A stretch of DNA of 64,000 bases from Rattus norvegicus (Eukaryota; Chordata; Mammalia; Rodentia; Muridae). A program made the translations under genes and the position numbers. A model generated the notes under the pieces. The model had not been told where the DNA came from. It worked only from the letters and a program-made list of their open reading frames with translations, and did not search any database. Location: contig NC_086028.1 of the NCBI RefSeq assembly GCF_036323735.1, positions 38,574,001 to 38,638,000 of the forward strand, written 5' to 3'. Positions 1-11,465 of the stretch are shown piece after piece (within the stretch, counting starts at the first letter, position 1; each line of letters begins with the position of its first letter).

Positions 1-1182
1 CTCCTGAAACACAGCAGTAGTGGTGGGAAGAGGCACAAGGCTGGGCAAGAGGCCTGAGCTGCTCCAGGGCAAGAACTTTGTATTCTTCAAGTTCTGCACA
101 TTTGTTTCCCAAGGCCTACCTGGGAGTGTGGCTTGGTAGCTGAGAAGCATTTGCCAGAGGCCATAGGTTCATCTGAAGCACAATGAGAATTAGAAAAACA
201 ATGGCCGACACCTGGTACTTTGGCAGACAATAAAGGCATTTGTTTTTAAAGCCTTACTATGGTTAAAGCATATGTAAAGCTTATGGTGGAAGCATTTGTA
301 AGTGGAAAAACCACGGGAAAGAAACAGAACTCCTCTAAAATTCTACCATCCAAACATGTATTGCTAATTCCAGACATTTAATATTTTCTTCCAGCTTTGA
401 CCCGCTAACATCTTTTAACAAGTTTCTTCATTCAGCCACCATTTATTAATAATTAATATGCCTACTGCTTATGGGTTTATTTTTGAAATAGGGCCTCAGG
501 TAGCCCAGGCTGGCCTCCAATTTTCTATGCAGTGGAGGCTATAGCATGAGGTCGTATTTAATTACAATATCATCGGCGTTCTGTCACCAAGAAGCTGCAC
601 GGTCTACGCTTAAGGTCAGATGGAAAACAGTATCATATTATTCCCTTAATTAGTGCTCTGTTTTTTAAAAGTGGTTTGTTGGTATGGGTAGTGTGCGCAT
701 CCCTGTATGTGTTTGTATGTATGAATGAAGGCGTGCACATACCATGGCTCATGTGTGGAGGTCAGACACGACTACCGCAAAACTGGAGCATACAGGCGAT
801 ACCTTCCATAAAGGTAGGTTCATTATCTATAGATTGGCTGAGAAAAACCTCACATCCGGTTGTTCCTTCAAGGGGAGGAATGTAAAACCTCTTTCTTGTC
901 CAAAGGCTGTAGCAGACAGGCTATCTGGCCTGGCGACCTTTGCTCAGTCTGTGTGGTGTGTCCCAGCACCCAGGTTTCCTCTGGACCTATCTTGTACACT
1001 AGATTTTCTCAGTCAGCATATAGAACCTGACCTGTGTTTACTCTATCTTGTTCCTCAGAGAGATCTAGGTATGCTTCGTCGTGTACTTCGGACTGAACCC
1101 GTTACAAGAACAGTAAAGGCTGAAGAAACCCTTCTTCCTCCTGCCACTTGGATAATTGTACAGAGAAATTCAGGTGTCAGGG

Positions 1183-1400
1183 GTCTGGAGAGCTGCCTCA
1201 GCCAATGGAGTGCTTTCTGTGTGACCGTGAGGACCTCGGGTTGGATCACCAGCACCCACATAAAATTCAGATATAACTGCATGCGTTTGTAACCCCAGCA
1301 CTGGGGGAGATGAGGCAGGAGGATTCCTGAGATCCCACCTGAAGGCAGAAAGCAATTGAGGACAACTGAGGTTCACCTTTGACCTCCACATGTACTTTTA
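1183..1400 (+). mobile_element. B4-type SINE remnant
   Basis: GGTCTGGAGAGCTGCCTCAG ... GGATCACCAGCACCCAC ... GTAACCCCAGCACTGGGG reads as a degraded B4 composite of ID-like and B1-like halves. Confidence 0.5.
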
Positions 1401-2072
1401 CACATACGTATAAGCACTTACAGGTATGTAGGTTGATGTCTACATGTGGGCGAGGGCTGGCACAAGTTAGGTCAAGGCCCATGATTAGGCAGTAAAAAGG
1501 CGAGGATAGTTTTTGTAAGGTGGGAGAGAAGAGGAAGGGTGAAGAATGAAGATGGAGACAGAGAGCGACCCAGATCCGGGTGGCCTTAAACGGCCATAGG
1601 TAGTTATGAATATTTCTTAAGGGATGGATTTCAACAGGTCAATTTATCTTATCTATTGATATCTTTATCTACTGGTTGTGAGTTTGTTGTGTGGGCGTAT
1701 TGTAGATTGAGATTTAACATATAAATCGGATTGCTAAATTAGCGCTTACCGAGTCTTGATTTTAACGGGTTGCTGGGAGTTTATACTATAAAACCAGGGG
1801 GCGGTTGCTGGGAGTGTGGGCAGAGTTTGCTACAGGGAGCTGTGATAGGCCAGCCGCTGCTGGACCTCTAGTGTCCCGATTTTACCGGTTCACTGGGACC
1901 AAAGAGATAGCCTGGGAGAGGGTGGCTAGCAATGGGGGTGGAGAAACTGCTGGGGCTAGAGGAGAGCTAGAGGTGTGGTTCTACACTAGAACCAGCCGCC
2001 ACTGAAATGAAGGTACCCCACAGATGCCACGTAGCTCTGTGGTGCCAGCATTAGTGCGAGATAAGAGTTCCA

Positions 2073-2196
2073 TTTTATTTTATTTTATTTTATTTTATTT
2101 TATTTTATTTTATTTTATTTTCGGAGCTGGGGACCGAACCCAGGGCCTTGCGCTTGCTAGGCAAGCGTTCTACCGCTGAGCTAAATCCCCAACCCC
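2073..2196 (-). mobile_element. ID SINE with (TTTTA)n tail
   Basis: The body at 2,122-2,196 is the complement of the tRNA-Ala-derived ID consensus (A box TAGCTCAG...; TGGGTTCGGTCCCC). The A-rich tail appears as (TTTTA)n. The target duplication AAGAGTTCCATTTTA flanks it (2,063-2,077 and 2,197-2,211). Confidence 0.92.
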
Positions 2197-2269
2197 AAGA
2201 GTTCCATTTTATAATAATTACCGCAACACAGATATATGGGAACAACCCCACATGAACACTTACTATACG

Positions 2270-2274
<5 letters not shown>

Positions 2275-2309
<35 letters not shown>
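2275..2309. repeat. (TG)n microsatellite
   Basis: Uninterrupted dinucleotide run. Confidence 0.9.
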
Positions 2310-2311
<2 letters not shown>

Positions 2312-3000
2312 CAAATGTCAATGCGTCAAAAAGAAAACTTTCATCGGGCTGATGTAGAGTACTAAGATACTTATTAAGTGCAGTCTAAGTGTTCTGTCAG
2401 GTTTGTGGTTCTTCAGCCCCATCACTTTGGGTCCCTGGCTGAACATCATAGTAGGGAGTATCTAGTGGAGCGAAATTGCTCTCATATGTGTAGCTGAGAA
2501 GCTAAGAAGAAAAGAGAATCAACATTTTCCTTTAAGAGGACACACTTCATCCTCCGTGAGGTACTCACTCTAAGGAAACCCCACTTAAAGGTCCCATCAG
2601 TTCTCAGTGGTGCCATCAGCTAGGGGCCATAGTAGGGCCATTTAAGATCCCTACCATAGCAAATGCCTGTTCCATGCTAAGCCTCTCTCAGGAGGATGAA
2701 GAGTTAAGCAACCGAGTTCCCTGACCTCCCAGAGCCAAGAACTATACTGAGTGAGGATGGTAAGAGGTACAAGAGGAAGATGTGCCAAGGACAGCATCTG
2801 GTTGGCCATACCATCAGCTCTCTGCAGGACGGGCAGCATCGTGGCTGCTTATAGAAGGAATGGTGAGCTAATCGGGTTGTAATGAGCCAGACACAAACAA
2901 CAGAGCCTAAGACTGTGCGCCTGCAGCCCAATGGCCAAGCATGGTGGGCACCAGATATTCTGCTTTCTTAACTTGAAATTTGAATTTGTAAAATGTTTTT

Positions 3001-3004
<4 letters not shown>

Positions 3005-3050
<46 letters not shown>
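3005..3050. repeat. (GA)n microsatellite
   Basis: Pure AG dinucleotide run. Confidence 0.95.
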
Positions 3051-3052
<2 letters not shown>

Positions 3053-3229
3053 GTTTGGGTGTGCACGTGCCATCACGCTCATGTGGAGATCAGAGGACAA
3101 ATTGCGGAATAAGTTCCCTCCTTCTATCTTTACCTGGGTTCAGGGTTCGAACTCAGGTCATCAAGGTTACACGACAAGCACCTCGTTTTTACCTACTAAG
3201 GGATCTCACTGCTCAATTCTGTGGAGGTT

Positions 3230-3780
3230 TGGATCAGGATCTGGAGAGATGGGCTCAGTTGGTGTTTGCTCCATACCATGAAGGCATGAGTTTGAGCCCC
3301 AGAATCCACGTAAGAAGCCAGGCACAGTGGAGTGTACTTGTAAAGCCAGGGGAAGAAGAGAAAAGATCCCTAGGGCTTGCTGCACATCTGTAACCCAACT
3401 AATTCTCGTGCTCCAGGCCCAGTGAGAGATGCTATCTAATTAAAGAAGATGGGATCAGACACATGGCTCAGTGGGTAGAGGAGCCTGCTGCCAAGTCTGA
3501 TGAGATGAGTTGGAGCCTTGGGGCCCATATAGTGGAAGGAGACACCCTACTCCCCTTAGGCAACACACACGCACACGCAGATGCACATGTACACACACAC
3601 AAAGGTCAAACAAACAAAAATCCCAACATGGACAACTTCCTTTCTGTGCATGCGCGTGCATGTGCACATGTTCCTGCACACACAGAGGAATATAGACACA
3701 GACACAGACAGAACAAGCCAAGAGACATACATACATATATACATATATACATGCATACATACACATATGATTATGGTGCT
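3230..3780 (+). repeat. Two degraded B4-type SINEs ending in AC-rich tails
   Basis: GGAGAGATGGGCTCAGTTGG (about 3,240) and CACATGGCTCAGTGGGTAGA (about 3,460) begin two tRNA-like heads. AC- and AT-rich simple sequence follows to 3,780. Confidence 0.5.
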
Positions 3781-5032
3781 AATGCTTTACATAGAAATTG
3801 TTAAAAATAAGATCATAGAGAGAAAACCATTCCAAATTATCCAGAAATGTTCAAGACAAGCAGCTTGAAATAATACATTTATTGAGATGTTACATCAAAA
3901 AGTCTTTTGTCACATGAAGAAAATGTACATTTTCCCCACCGTTTTCAGGAGGTGGTATCAACCAACAGCATATTAAGAATCAGAGTCAGGCTCAAGCCAC
4001 AGCAGTTTGTTACAGAAGCCACATTTATAAAGTGCCTGTTCCCAATCCTCACGTCGGAGTGACTCCGTGCTATCACTTCAGCCTTAGTGTTTGTGACACA
4101 TAAACACTACGTGACACATGGCTCAGAGCTCATGGTATTACATTATCCATCATGACTTCGGTCTTTGTGCTACTGGTTTCTGGCCCTAAGGTTCTGCTAC
4201 TGGTGACCTCACAGTCACCTGGTTTGAAATAGGGGCTGAGTGCGAATCATAGGATGGTATGGATTCATGGCAACAGTTTTCAGCCTCTATAGCCTTCTTA
4301 GTGCTCTTCTTGACTGAGGAGAATACAATTTACTTAATTTGTTAATTTAGTTTGTGCAGTTTTCCTGATTATTGACAAAATATATCTGAAGCCAAACATA
4401 GAAACAGAAGAGAATGCATAGTAAAAAGAAACCTTTTACAGATTGCCTGTGCACATGTATGTGAGCATGTGGTGAATGTATGTGTGCACGTATGTGTGCA
4501 GGAACATTTGCCTATGTATGTAGAGGCCCGAGGTGGTCACTGGGTTTCTTTCTCTATCACTCTCTACCTTACTTTTCGAGACTGGGTTTCTCACTAAATC
4601 CAAAGCTCACCATTTTTGGCTAGACTAACCGGCCATCAAGCGCCGAGGCTCTATGCATCTCTGCCCTCCAGAACAGGTCTGATTGATGTGTGCTCTTATG
4701 CCCAGATTGTTTACAGAGGTTTTGGGGATTTGAACCCAGGTCCTTAAGCTTGCACAGTGAGGACTTTACCCGCTGAGTCATCTACTCAGAGGCCTTTTTA
4801 GTAGGCTGTGATGTATAAAAGCAGTTGCAGCTGTAACTAAATCTACCTGACTCCTTCCTAAGAGCAGATGCTACATGATTTCTTGGTGCATTTCAGTTGA
4901 AATACGCGTGTGTGTGTGTGTGTGTGTGTGTGTGTAGGCTCCTGTACACATGCACAAAGGATGTACATGTGGAGGCTAGAGGTCAGCATCAGGTGTTTTC
5001 TTCCATCCTTCTTTACCTTAGATCTTTTTTTT

Positions 5033-5250
5033 TAAGATTTATTTTTATTTTGTGTCTGTGAGTTTTTTGCCCGTATGCGTGTGCATGTACCACATGCATG
5101 CAGTGCCTGGAGAGGCTGTATGAGGGCATCCGATCTCTTTGAACTAGAGTTAGGAAAGGCTGTCAGCCATCATGTGGGTTCTGGGAACTGAACCCTGGAC
5201 CTCTGGAAGAGCAGTCAGTGCTCGGGTCCGCTGAGCTGCTTCTCTTGTGC
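5033..5250 (-). mobile_element. B3/B2-type SINE
   Basis: AAGATTTATTTTTATTTTGT followed by the CATGTGGGTTCTGGGAACTG ... CTCTGGAAGAGCAGTCAGT complement of the B2 family. Confidence 0.7.
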
Positions 5251-5511
5251 CTTCACCCTACTGTTTTGTTGCAGGGTCTCTCTGAACCTGGAGCTGGCTT
5301 GTTGGGTTAGACTGGCTTCCTGGAAAGCCACAGGGTTCCTCTCAACAACTCTGCTTTTCTCATAGTAGGTTACAAACACAGTCACACTTGGCTTTTTTAC
5401 ATGGTACTAGGGATCTCCCAAGCTACTATTTTTTTTTTTTTTTTTTAGTATGTCAGTGAAATACTATTAATATCTACCACTGTGGTATACACTGAAATGT
5501 ATTTGATTTTT

Positions 5512-5692
5512 TTTAAACACTTATTTATTTAATGTATATGAATACACTGTAGCCGTCTTCAGACACACCAGAAGAGGGCATCAGATCTCATTACAGATGG
5601 TTGTGAGCCACCATGTGGTTGCTGGGATTTGAACTCAGGACCTCTGGAAGAGCAGTCAGTGCTCTTAACCACTGAGCCATCTCTCCAGCCCC
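5512..5692 (-). mobile_element. B2 SINE
   Basis: Complement of the B2 consensus ending GGCTGGAGAGATGGCTCAGT. Flanked by GTATTTGATTTTT direct repeats. Confidence 0.88.
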
Positions 5693-6007
5693 GTATTTGA
5701 TTTTTATTGAGAGTTCCTGACTTAGAGACCTTAAACCCCCTGGAATTTCCTGGTTAAAGCTTCATCATTTTTGTCTCATATGAGACATAATAAACACCTT
5801 TGGGAGCTTCTAGCTTTGTACTAAGGAGGTTACAGTAGAATAGGGTGAAGCTTCTAGACAGCCTGGGGGTCAGTCATCAGAAAAGACCACTGGGCTTGAA
5901 AGTAGGAGCCATTACGCAGGACCCTGAACTTCTGGCTGGCTATGACCTCCATGTTGATTTTGAACCACAGTGGCAACATACTTTTTTTTTTTTTTTGGTT
6001 CTTTTTT

Positions 6008-6080
6008 TCGGAGCTGGGGACCGAACCCAGGGCCTTGCGCTTCCTAGGTAAGCGCTCTACCACTGAGCTAAATCCCCAGC
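6008..6080 (-). mobile_element. ID SINE truncated at the provirus boundary
   Basis: An ID body on the minus strand with a T-rich tail to the left. It stops at CCCCAGC directly against the LTR start at 6,081. Confidence 0.88.
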
Positions 6081-6457
6081 TGTCGCGCGCCCAACGTCTC
6101 GCCAGCAAGAACGACGCGTGGACACCAGGATCTTTCTGCAGCAAAGCGTTTATTACATCTTGAAGAGGAGAGGCCCGAGCCCCAGAATGGCGCTGCTTAT
6201 ATACACCCTAGCGCAGCGTGTCCATGCCTGATTGGTTGCTTACCCATGATCTCACTAGGCACGCCCCAGAGTGGGCAAAGACCTGGCACGAAGGCACTCT
6301 TGCACATGCGCACAGTTAACTTCCTGAAAGGAAGTCGGCTGGTGCAGCGGAGGCCAGCACCATCTTGTAATGGTGAAAGCTATCCCAGCTTTCCACGTGG
6401 GGCGCAGTGGAAGCCAGCGCCATCTTGTGGTGGCGAATGTTATTGTGGCCCTCTACA
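6081..6457 (-). repeat. 3' LTR of the IAP-like provirus (377 bp, TG...CA)
   Basis: Read on the minus strand the LTR starts TGTAGAGGGCC and ends GCGCGCGACA. It has a TATATAAG box near 6,193-6,201 and an AATAAA signal near 6,149-6,154. The complete length is preserved. Confidence 0.9.
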
Positions 6458-6470
6458 TCTCCCCCTTATT
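6458..6470 (-). promoter_or_regulatory. Retroviral polypurine tract
   Basis: On the minus strand AATAAGGGGGAGA directly precedes the TGTAGAG start of the 3' LTR, as expected for the plus-strand primer. Confidence 0.85.
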
Positions 6471-6749
6471 GTTTTATTAATTAATAACAGTAAATTATTG
6501 TCTAGGCTGGTCTAGGTCTCTGAAGTTACGTCCATCTGCTGTGGCTCCTGTCTTAGGTCGTTCCTCTATGTCACAGCCTTATCCGTCGAAGGGTAACCCT
6601 ATCGCCACCAGGCCCCGTGTCTTAGATTGGTCTGTGCATGAGGAAAGTTGCCCGTCTCTGGATACCGCAGTGCTGTGTGACAGTAACTGTTAAATGACCT
6701 AGGGCAAACTCTATAAAAGAGGCCAGCCAGAAGATGAGTTAGTGGGGGA

Positions 6750-7460
6750 ATCATGATCACCCTATCACGTGCAATGAGGAAACCTCAGTGATGTGGAAGG
6801 GCTGATCAAAGAATCATTGAGTCTCTCTCATCCCAGTGCAATGGATCCACAGATCCATGGGGTGCAAGAGCAGAGAACTCAGATACCGACTAATTTTTGA
6901 AGATAGATAACCAAATTTTAGGGGAGGCCCCTAGTTCAATGGCCACAAGTGCTTGAATGATAACGGCCTTGTCACATTTCTGTTGAGATCTGAGTTTGCA
7001 AACCAACCATAGCATGAACACTAATCCACAGCATAGGGCTGCACCAAACAGAGCCACTCCTGATAAGTAGTGGGCACCTCATTTGGTTCTCTACAGCTGT
7101 TACCACCAAGGGCTGTAGTCAAGCCGCTCCTATAATAAAATTTTGAACTCCCAATTGTTAGCAACTACTCCAGAAAGTTCACCCACTGTGTTTATCTAAC
7201 AATAGATTTGGGGAGGATAACTCTAGACACTGCAGACACAATGTCTGCAGCAGTAATGGCTGCTACAATAGCAGTGAAAGTGTCAAGGTCTTTTCCAGGA
7301 CAGTTCAGGATCAGCCATTCTTCTCTGGAACAACCAGCAGGCAATGGAACCATGTCTGAGATCTGCATAACCAGGGCAGAGTTCCCCAGTCCACAGCAGC
7401 TTCACACAGATGGCATTCCTGTGAAGCTACAGACTACAAGATGACAACACCAGTTAAGGC
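6750..7460 (-). pseudogene. Decayed env (transmembrane subunit) remnant of the provirus
   Basis: On the minus strand around 7,220-7,380 an open segment includes LVMQISDMVPLPAG and later an Ala/Ile/Val-rich stretch (FTAIVAAITAADIVSAVS) that looks like a fusion peptide. Stop codons interrupt the frame on both sides. The position just upstream of the polypurine tract fits env. Family assignment is inference. Confidence 0.45.
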
Positions 7461-10325
7461 AGCAAGAGTCACCAGGGGAATGAGGGGGGCAGCAACGGCT
7501 GGAGTCCAGTCTTCTCCAGCAACCAGCAGTGCACAGAGGGTCAGAGAGCAGGCCACAGTGGGACGGGACACACGCAGCGGTAACACTGACTGCAGCAACG
7601 CCAAAATCTCTGTGATGACAAAATGTGAAGGGGAATCTTCTATCTTCCTCTCAGGGCAGGAATGACTCCAGGGACCCGAACCACGAGAGCTGAATCTTCA
7701 TGCTCCCAGTATCAGCAAATCTCAGCAACCACCTCTGGCAGCTGGCATACTCTAGTAGCATCCTGTAGAAAAAACACAAACATTCCCTCTTCCCCATATA
7801 AAATATCTGGACAGGATCATGTCAATATGTGGATCTTTCTATTTCACCTAGGCAGAAGTATGCCTAGTTGTAGGGTGCCATAAACTTTGGCATCCAAATT
7901 TTAAAATTGAAATAAAAGGAGCATTATTTAGCATACAGGGATAACTCCCCCTATTTATTTATTAAGATATAAACTGTCTAGTATCACTGTCCTCCCTCGT
8001 TAAGGGGTCCAGGCAATCTAGTTTGAGTTCTTAAATAGTGGTTCTTAACCACTAAGCCATCTCTCTAGCACCTCACAAACTTTATTTACCTAAACATAAG
8101 CATTAATTAGAAATGTCAAATCTTGTAAATATTGTCCAGATTCAGTCGTACTAGAAATCCCTGAGCTGGCAGGGTGAGGCTGGGCGTTGAAAGTAAGCAA
8201 CTGGAGTCTTCCTCTTTTCGTGAGGGTGTGTTATCAACTCCATTACCATTTTCAAGGAGCTGGGTCTATGGTTTTGTTTAGTTGTCTGAGCCAGAGCACT
8301 GAAAGGACAGTGAATTGTCAGACAATTCACACTGAAATCATCACTCACTGATTTTATGTAGAAAACCTGCCTCTAATAAAGCATTAAGTAATTGTAAAAT
8401 TTGAGGGCTAGTAGTATCTAAAAAGATAAAACCTTTTAATCAATTGTAAACCACAAGCCACACATTGGCTATCAGTATATGAATTGAAAGCTTGATTTCA
8501 ATTTAAAAACATTTAAAAACAGTCGCTACAGCATGTAATTTTGTTTACAGGAAATACAAAAGCATGCAAAGAGTAAAATTATCAATTTGCTCTTATCAGT
8601 ATTTTGTAATAACCAATTAACTGTTGTTTGGAATAAGATATGTTTTACCAGGTTTCTTTTCAAAATACTTCTATGACTCCAGTCCACAACTCTGTACTAA
8701 CACAGCTGAAGCTTTATCTCCAATGTGCATAACAAAGACCTAAGTCCTCTGGTAGGGTGAGGTACTTAGCCAATTAACATATCCTTAGAAGCGTCAAATA
8801 TTCTTATCTGGAGTAGTGTAACAGCTATTCCCCAAATATTAAATCTCATTATGAGAGCAAAGGTTTGTGGTAAAAATTTCCATATACATTGAAAGATTTA
8901 AGTTCTAACTTCTTACACTGAAGAAGCAACAAAATTACATAATATAAGGCTATTAGCCATTTTTAATGATATCACTCTATGGGCTCTCTAAAACTGTAAG
9001 CAAGCTCACGAAATGAAAACTCAAAATCAATCCTCTAAATCTATCTTGAGATGGCAGTTGGAGTAAGTAAACTGGCTGTAATGTTATCACAAGTTCCAAA
9101 ACCTCATCAATCCTTCGTAAATCTTGTAACAATCTCTACCTGTTTGATTTTTTCTTAATTAAAAATAAGTTTGAGTTAGTCAATGTAACACTGGCAATCC
9201 TAAATCACAATCTTTAAGTTCTCTTTGTAACACCAGAACACAGCCACAAGGTCACCTGAGTTCTGAGTACGTGACTAGGCAGCTGTCCTTAGGGCAGTGG
9301 AATTAGCATCAAAAAGCAGATACAAAGTTTGACTGCCAATTCCTATATATGAACGCACGATGGCATAGTCTCTAGTACCTCAACAAAGAGACATTGTCCT
9401 AAATTCTTTTAGAAGCCTGGTTCCTAGAATAAGAATTCCATAAAAACATTACCTCAATTTAGACCTGTTTCCCTAGGTTGGCCCATGTCACATGTTATCT
9501 AGAATGACTCCATCCAGATTACCAGCTTTATGTCAACTTTTTGTTACCAATATTATACCCTTTTAACCGTATCCAATAACTTGAAAGCCAATAGTCCATA
9601 ACCAAGGCAAGTAGAGCATATTGATACATTTAAAACCAATGAGAAACAAAATTGAAGTGGCTACACATATCTTTAATATTTAGACCAAACACCATTTTTA
9701 CCTTTTTAGCTATGATTTTAAGAGAAGCACCTTGTCACCTGTTGAGTCAAATAATAAGTCAGGGATCTCTCTAAGAGAAACAGCTATCAACTCTTCTATC
9801 GAAGAAGCTGAGAAGCTGTTGGCGCCTTTAAGATCAGCTCGTGTAGATGCTTAGCCTTCTCCAGCTAACCTAGACACCTGGCTGTAGGTACAGGGCTCTA
9901 AAGGCCTGATTGAAACTGCTTTTCATTCATTTGTTCCTTTTTGAAACGAGTTAAAACCAAGTCAAGGTGTGAACGACCGGCAGATAAAGTTTTTACCATT
10001 TTTTCTTTTGAACATGAAACATAAAACATTTAAACAATGAGAAACAAAAACCACAGACATACACTGACAGACATGGGGACATCCTGGTGCACCAGGGACA
10101 AACAATAGACAAAGAGGGATAAAACCAGATGGTGTTCATGGTGACTATCCACTCGAGTGGAGTCGATATGGACGATGGATTGTCTTAATTCCTGGACTAG
10201 TCCATCAACATGTTGAAACCCAATTCCTGTAAGATACTGAGATATATTATCTGAGCAGCACGACTGACATTCGCCAATGGTATGGAAGTGAAACACAGTT
10301 CTGAGTATTTTCACTCACAACCCAA
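7460..10325 (-). other. Provirus interior without recognised genes
   Basis: AT-rich, with stops in all frames. A short B2-like fragment occurs near 8,035-8,062. I see no protease, reverse transcriptase or integrase motifs on either strand. Confidence 0.5.
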
Positions 10326-11003
10326 TTACATTAACTCCATCAAGCTGTGCATGGGCATTGAGATGTCCTTTTGTTTGATTCTCCTGAATAAATTTTCAGG
10401 CGGTCTGCCTCTATCAAGCCTAATCAGTATGACTCTGCAAAGCTTATAGAGCCTGATCACACCTTTTACCAGCACAAAGACAAAATTTTTCTCCCAAAGT
10501 ACTGTGTTCCTTTTATCTCCTTTTCTTTTCGTTTTTTCTTTAGAGACCTTTTCTCCCTCCGACATACTTTCTTGTTGTTCTGTAAGGACCCTCTGACCTG
10601 TCCTAACGGCTGTAATGGCTTCCCACACAAAGAAAAAAATAAACAAAATTACCAGCCTTGCCCACAAAGGATTCATAACTTTCGGTTTCTTCATAGTGGC
10701 TCTCCACCTAGGCCTATATCTTTCTTCTTCATAGCGAGCTGCCTCATCTTCTAAATCCTCTTCCTCAGAGGGGCTAAGCTCGTCTGTTTCTGAACTATCA
10801 AGCCCCAAAGCCACTAACTCCTTTACCGGATAAAGGCTTTTCCTTTTCGGGGCTTTCTCCTCCTTTCCCTGTTTCTCTCCCGGGGCGTCCTTTCCCCTAT
10901 CTCTCGCTTCCTCGGATCTAAAGTCCTTGGAAGGGCCTTTTTTCTTAGGTGCACCTTTTCTCTTTGAGCTCTTTAATCTTTCATCCCGCTCTGTTTCTGA
11001 CAT
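10326..11003 (-). CDS. 225-codon ORF of the provirus, unassigned (basic/acidic N-terminal half, one hydrophobic segment)
   Basis: This is the only long ORF in the provirus, starting about 110 nt after the primer-binding site. The N-terminal third is highly charged with basic clusters (KSSKRKGAPKKKG; KRKSLYPVKEL). Residues about 75-95 are acidic and recall the acidic linker upstream of capsid in betaretroviral Gag. Around residues 113-131 a strongly hydrophobic stretch (WARLVILFIFFFVWEAI) resembles a signal anchor or Env leader. The C-terminal part is basic again. It could be a gag-env leader junction created by internal deletion, or an accessory/leader protein. I cannot assign it. Whether it is expressed is unknown. 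Confidence 0.5.
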   Translation of the reverse strand: MSETERDERLKSSKRKGAPKKKGPSKDFRSEEARDRGKDAPGEKQGKEEKAPKRKSLYPVKELVALGLDSSETDELSPSEEEDLEDEAARYEEERYRPRWRATMKKPKVMNPLWARLVILFIFFFVWEAITAVRTGQRVLTEQQESMSEGEKVSKEKTKRKGDKRNTVLWEKNFVFVLVKGVIRLYKLCRVILIRLDRGRPPENLFRRIKQKDISMPMHSLMELM

Positions 11004-11112
11004 GCTGTATCAAGACCAAACATGCCTCTCAGAGCTTACCTCTCGACCTTCAGTTCTGGACCCTCTCCGCGAACAGAGGCTCTCCTCGGTGCCGGCGATG
11101 GTGTGGCATTTG

Positions 11113-11130
11113 TCCCGGGTTTCGGCACCA
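11113..11130 (-). promoter_or_regulatory. Retroviral primer-binding site, tRNA-Phe type
   Basis: The minus strand reads TGGTGCCGAAACCCGGGA, the complement of the 3' end of tRNA-Phe including CCA. It is two bases inside the LTR boundary. Confidence 0.9.
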
Positions 11131-11132
11131 AA

Positions 11133-11461
11133 TATCGCGCGCCCAACGTCTCGCCAGTAAGAACGACGCGCGGACACCAGGATCCTTCTGCAGCAAAGCG
11201 TTTATTACATCTTGAAGAGGAGAGGCCCGAGCCCCAGAATGGCGCTGCTTATATACACCCTACCGCAGCGCGTCCATGCCTGATTGGTTGCTTACCCATG
11301 ATCTCACTAGGCACGCCCCGGAGTGGGCAAAGACCTGGCACGAAGGCACTCTTGCACATGCGCACAGTTAACTTCCTGAAAGGAAGTCGGCTGGCGCGGC
11401 GGAGGCCAGCACCATCTTGTAATGGCGAAAGCTATCCCAGCTTTCCACGTGGGGCGCAGTG
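11133..11461 (-). repeat. 5' LTR of the IAP-like provirus, 5'-truncated (329 bp)
   Basis: Colinear with the 3' LTR but missing its first 48 bp, including the terminal TG. The inner terminus is mutated (ends TA instead of CA). Identity with the 3' LTR ends abruptly at 11,461. Confidence 0.9.
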
Positions 11462-11465
11462 CAAC

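Larger units (their letters stand above)
1..6007. other. Gene-free left flank
   Basis: SINE remnants and simple repeats only. The stretch 1,500-2,000 resembles 24,640-25,030 (shared GTTATGAATATTT.TTAAGGGATGGA block) and is probably an old LTR-type repeat. No exon of Slc22a5 is visible. Confidence 0.6.
6081..11461 (-). mobile_element. IAP-like class II endogenous retrovirus (provirus, defective)
   Basis: The two LTRs (6,081-6,457 and 11,133-11,461) are in the same orientation. A primer-binding site matching the 3' end of tRNA-Phe sits 2 bp inside the 5' LTR, and a polypurine tract abuts the 3' LTR. tRNA-Phe priming is the hallmark of IAP-type elements. Over the 329 shared positions I count 10 differences and no indels, indicating an insertion a few million years old under typical rodent rates. 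The internal region is only about 4.65 kb. It holds one 225-codon ORF and an env-like remnant, and I do not recognise gag, protease or polymerase domains. The left end abuts an ID element; the right end has lost the outer 48 bp of the LTR, so no target-site duplication can be seen. Confidence 0.85.

Noticed and set aside
744..1292. 182-codon plus-strand ORF
   Set aside because: No recognisable domain; its 3' part overlaps a B4-like SINE and no splice or promoter context supports it.
1..6000. Search for Slc22a5 exons or OCTN exons 9-10 of the decayed copy
   Set aside because: No matching peptide pattern (e.g. LPYI.MGSLT) was seen on either strand.
7208..7883. Three plus-strand ORFs
   Set aside because: Antisense to the env remnant of a minus-strand provirus; no domain of their own.
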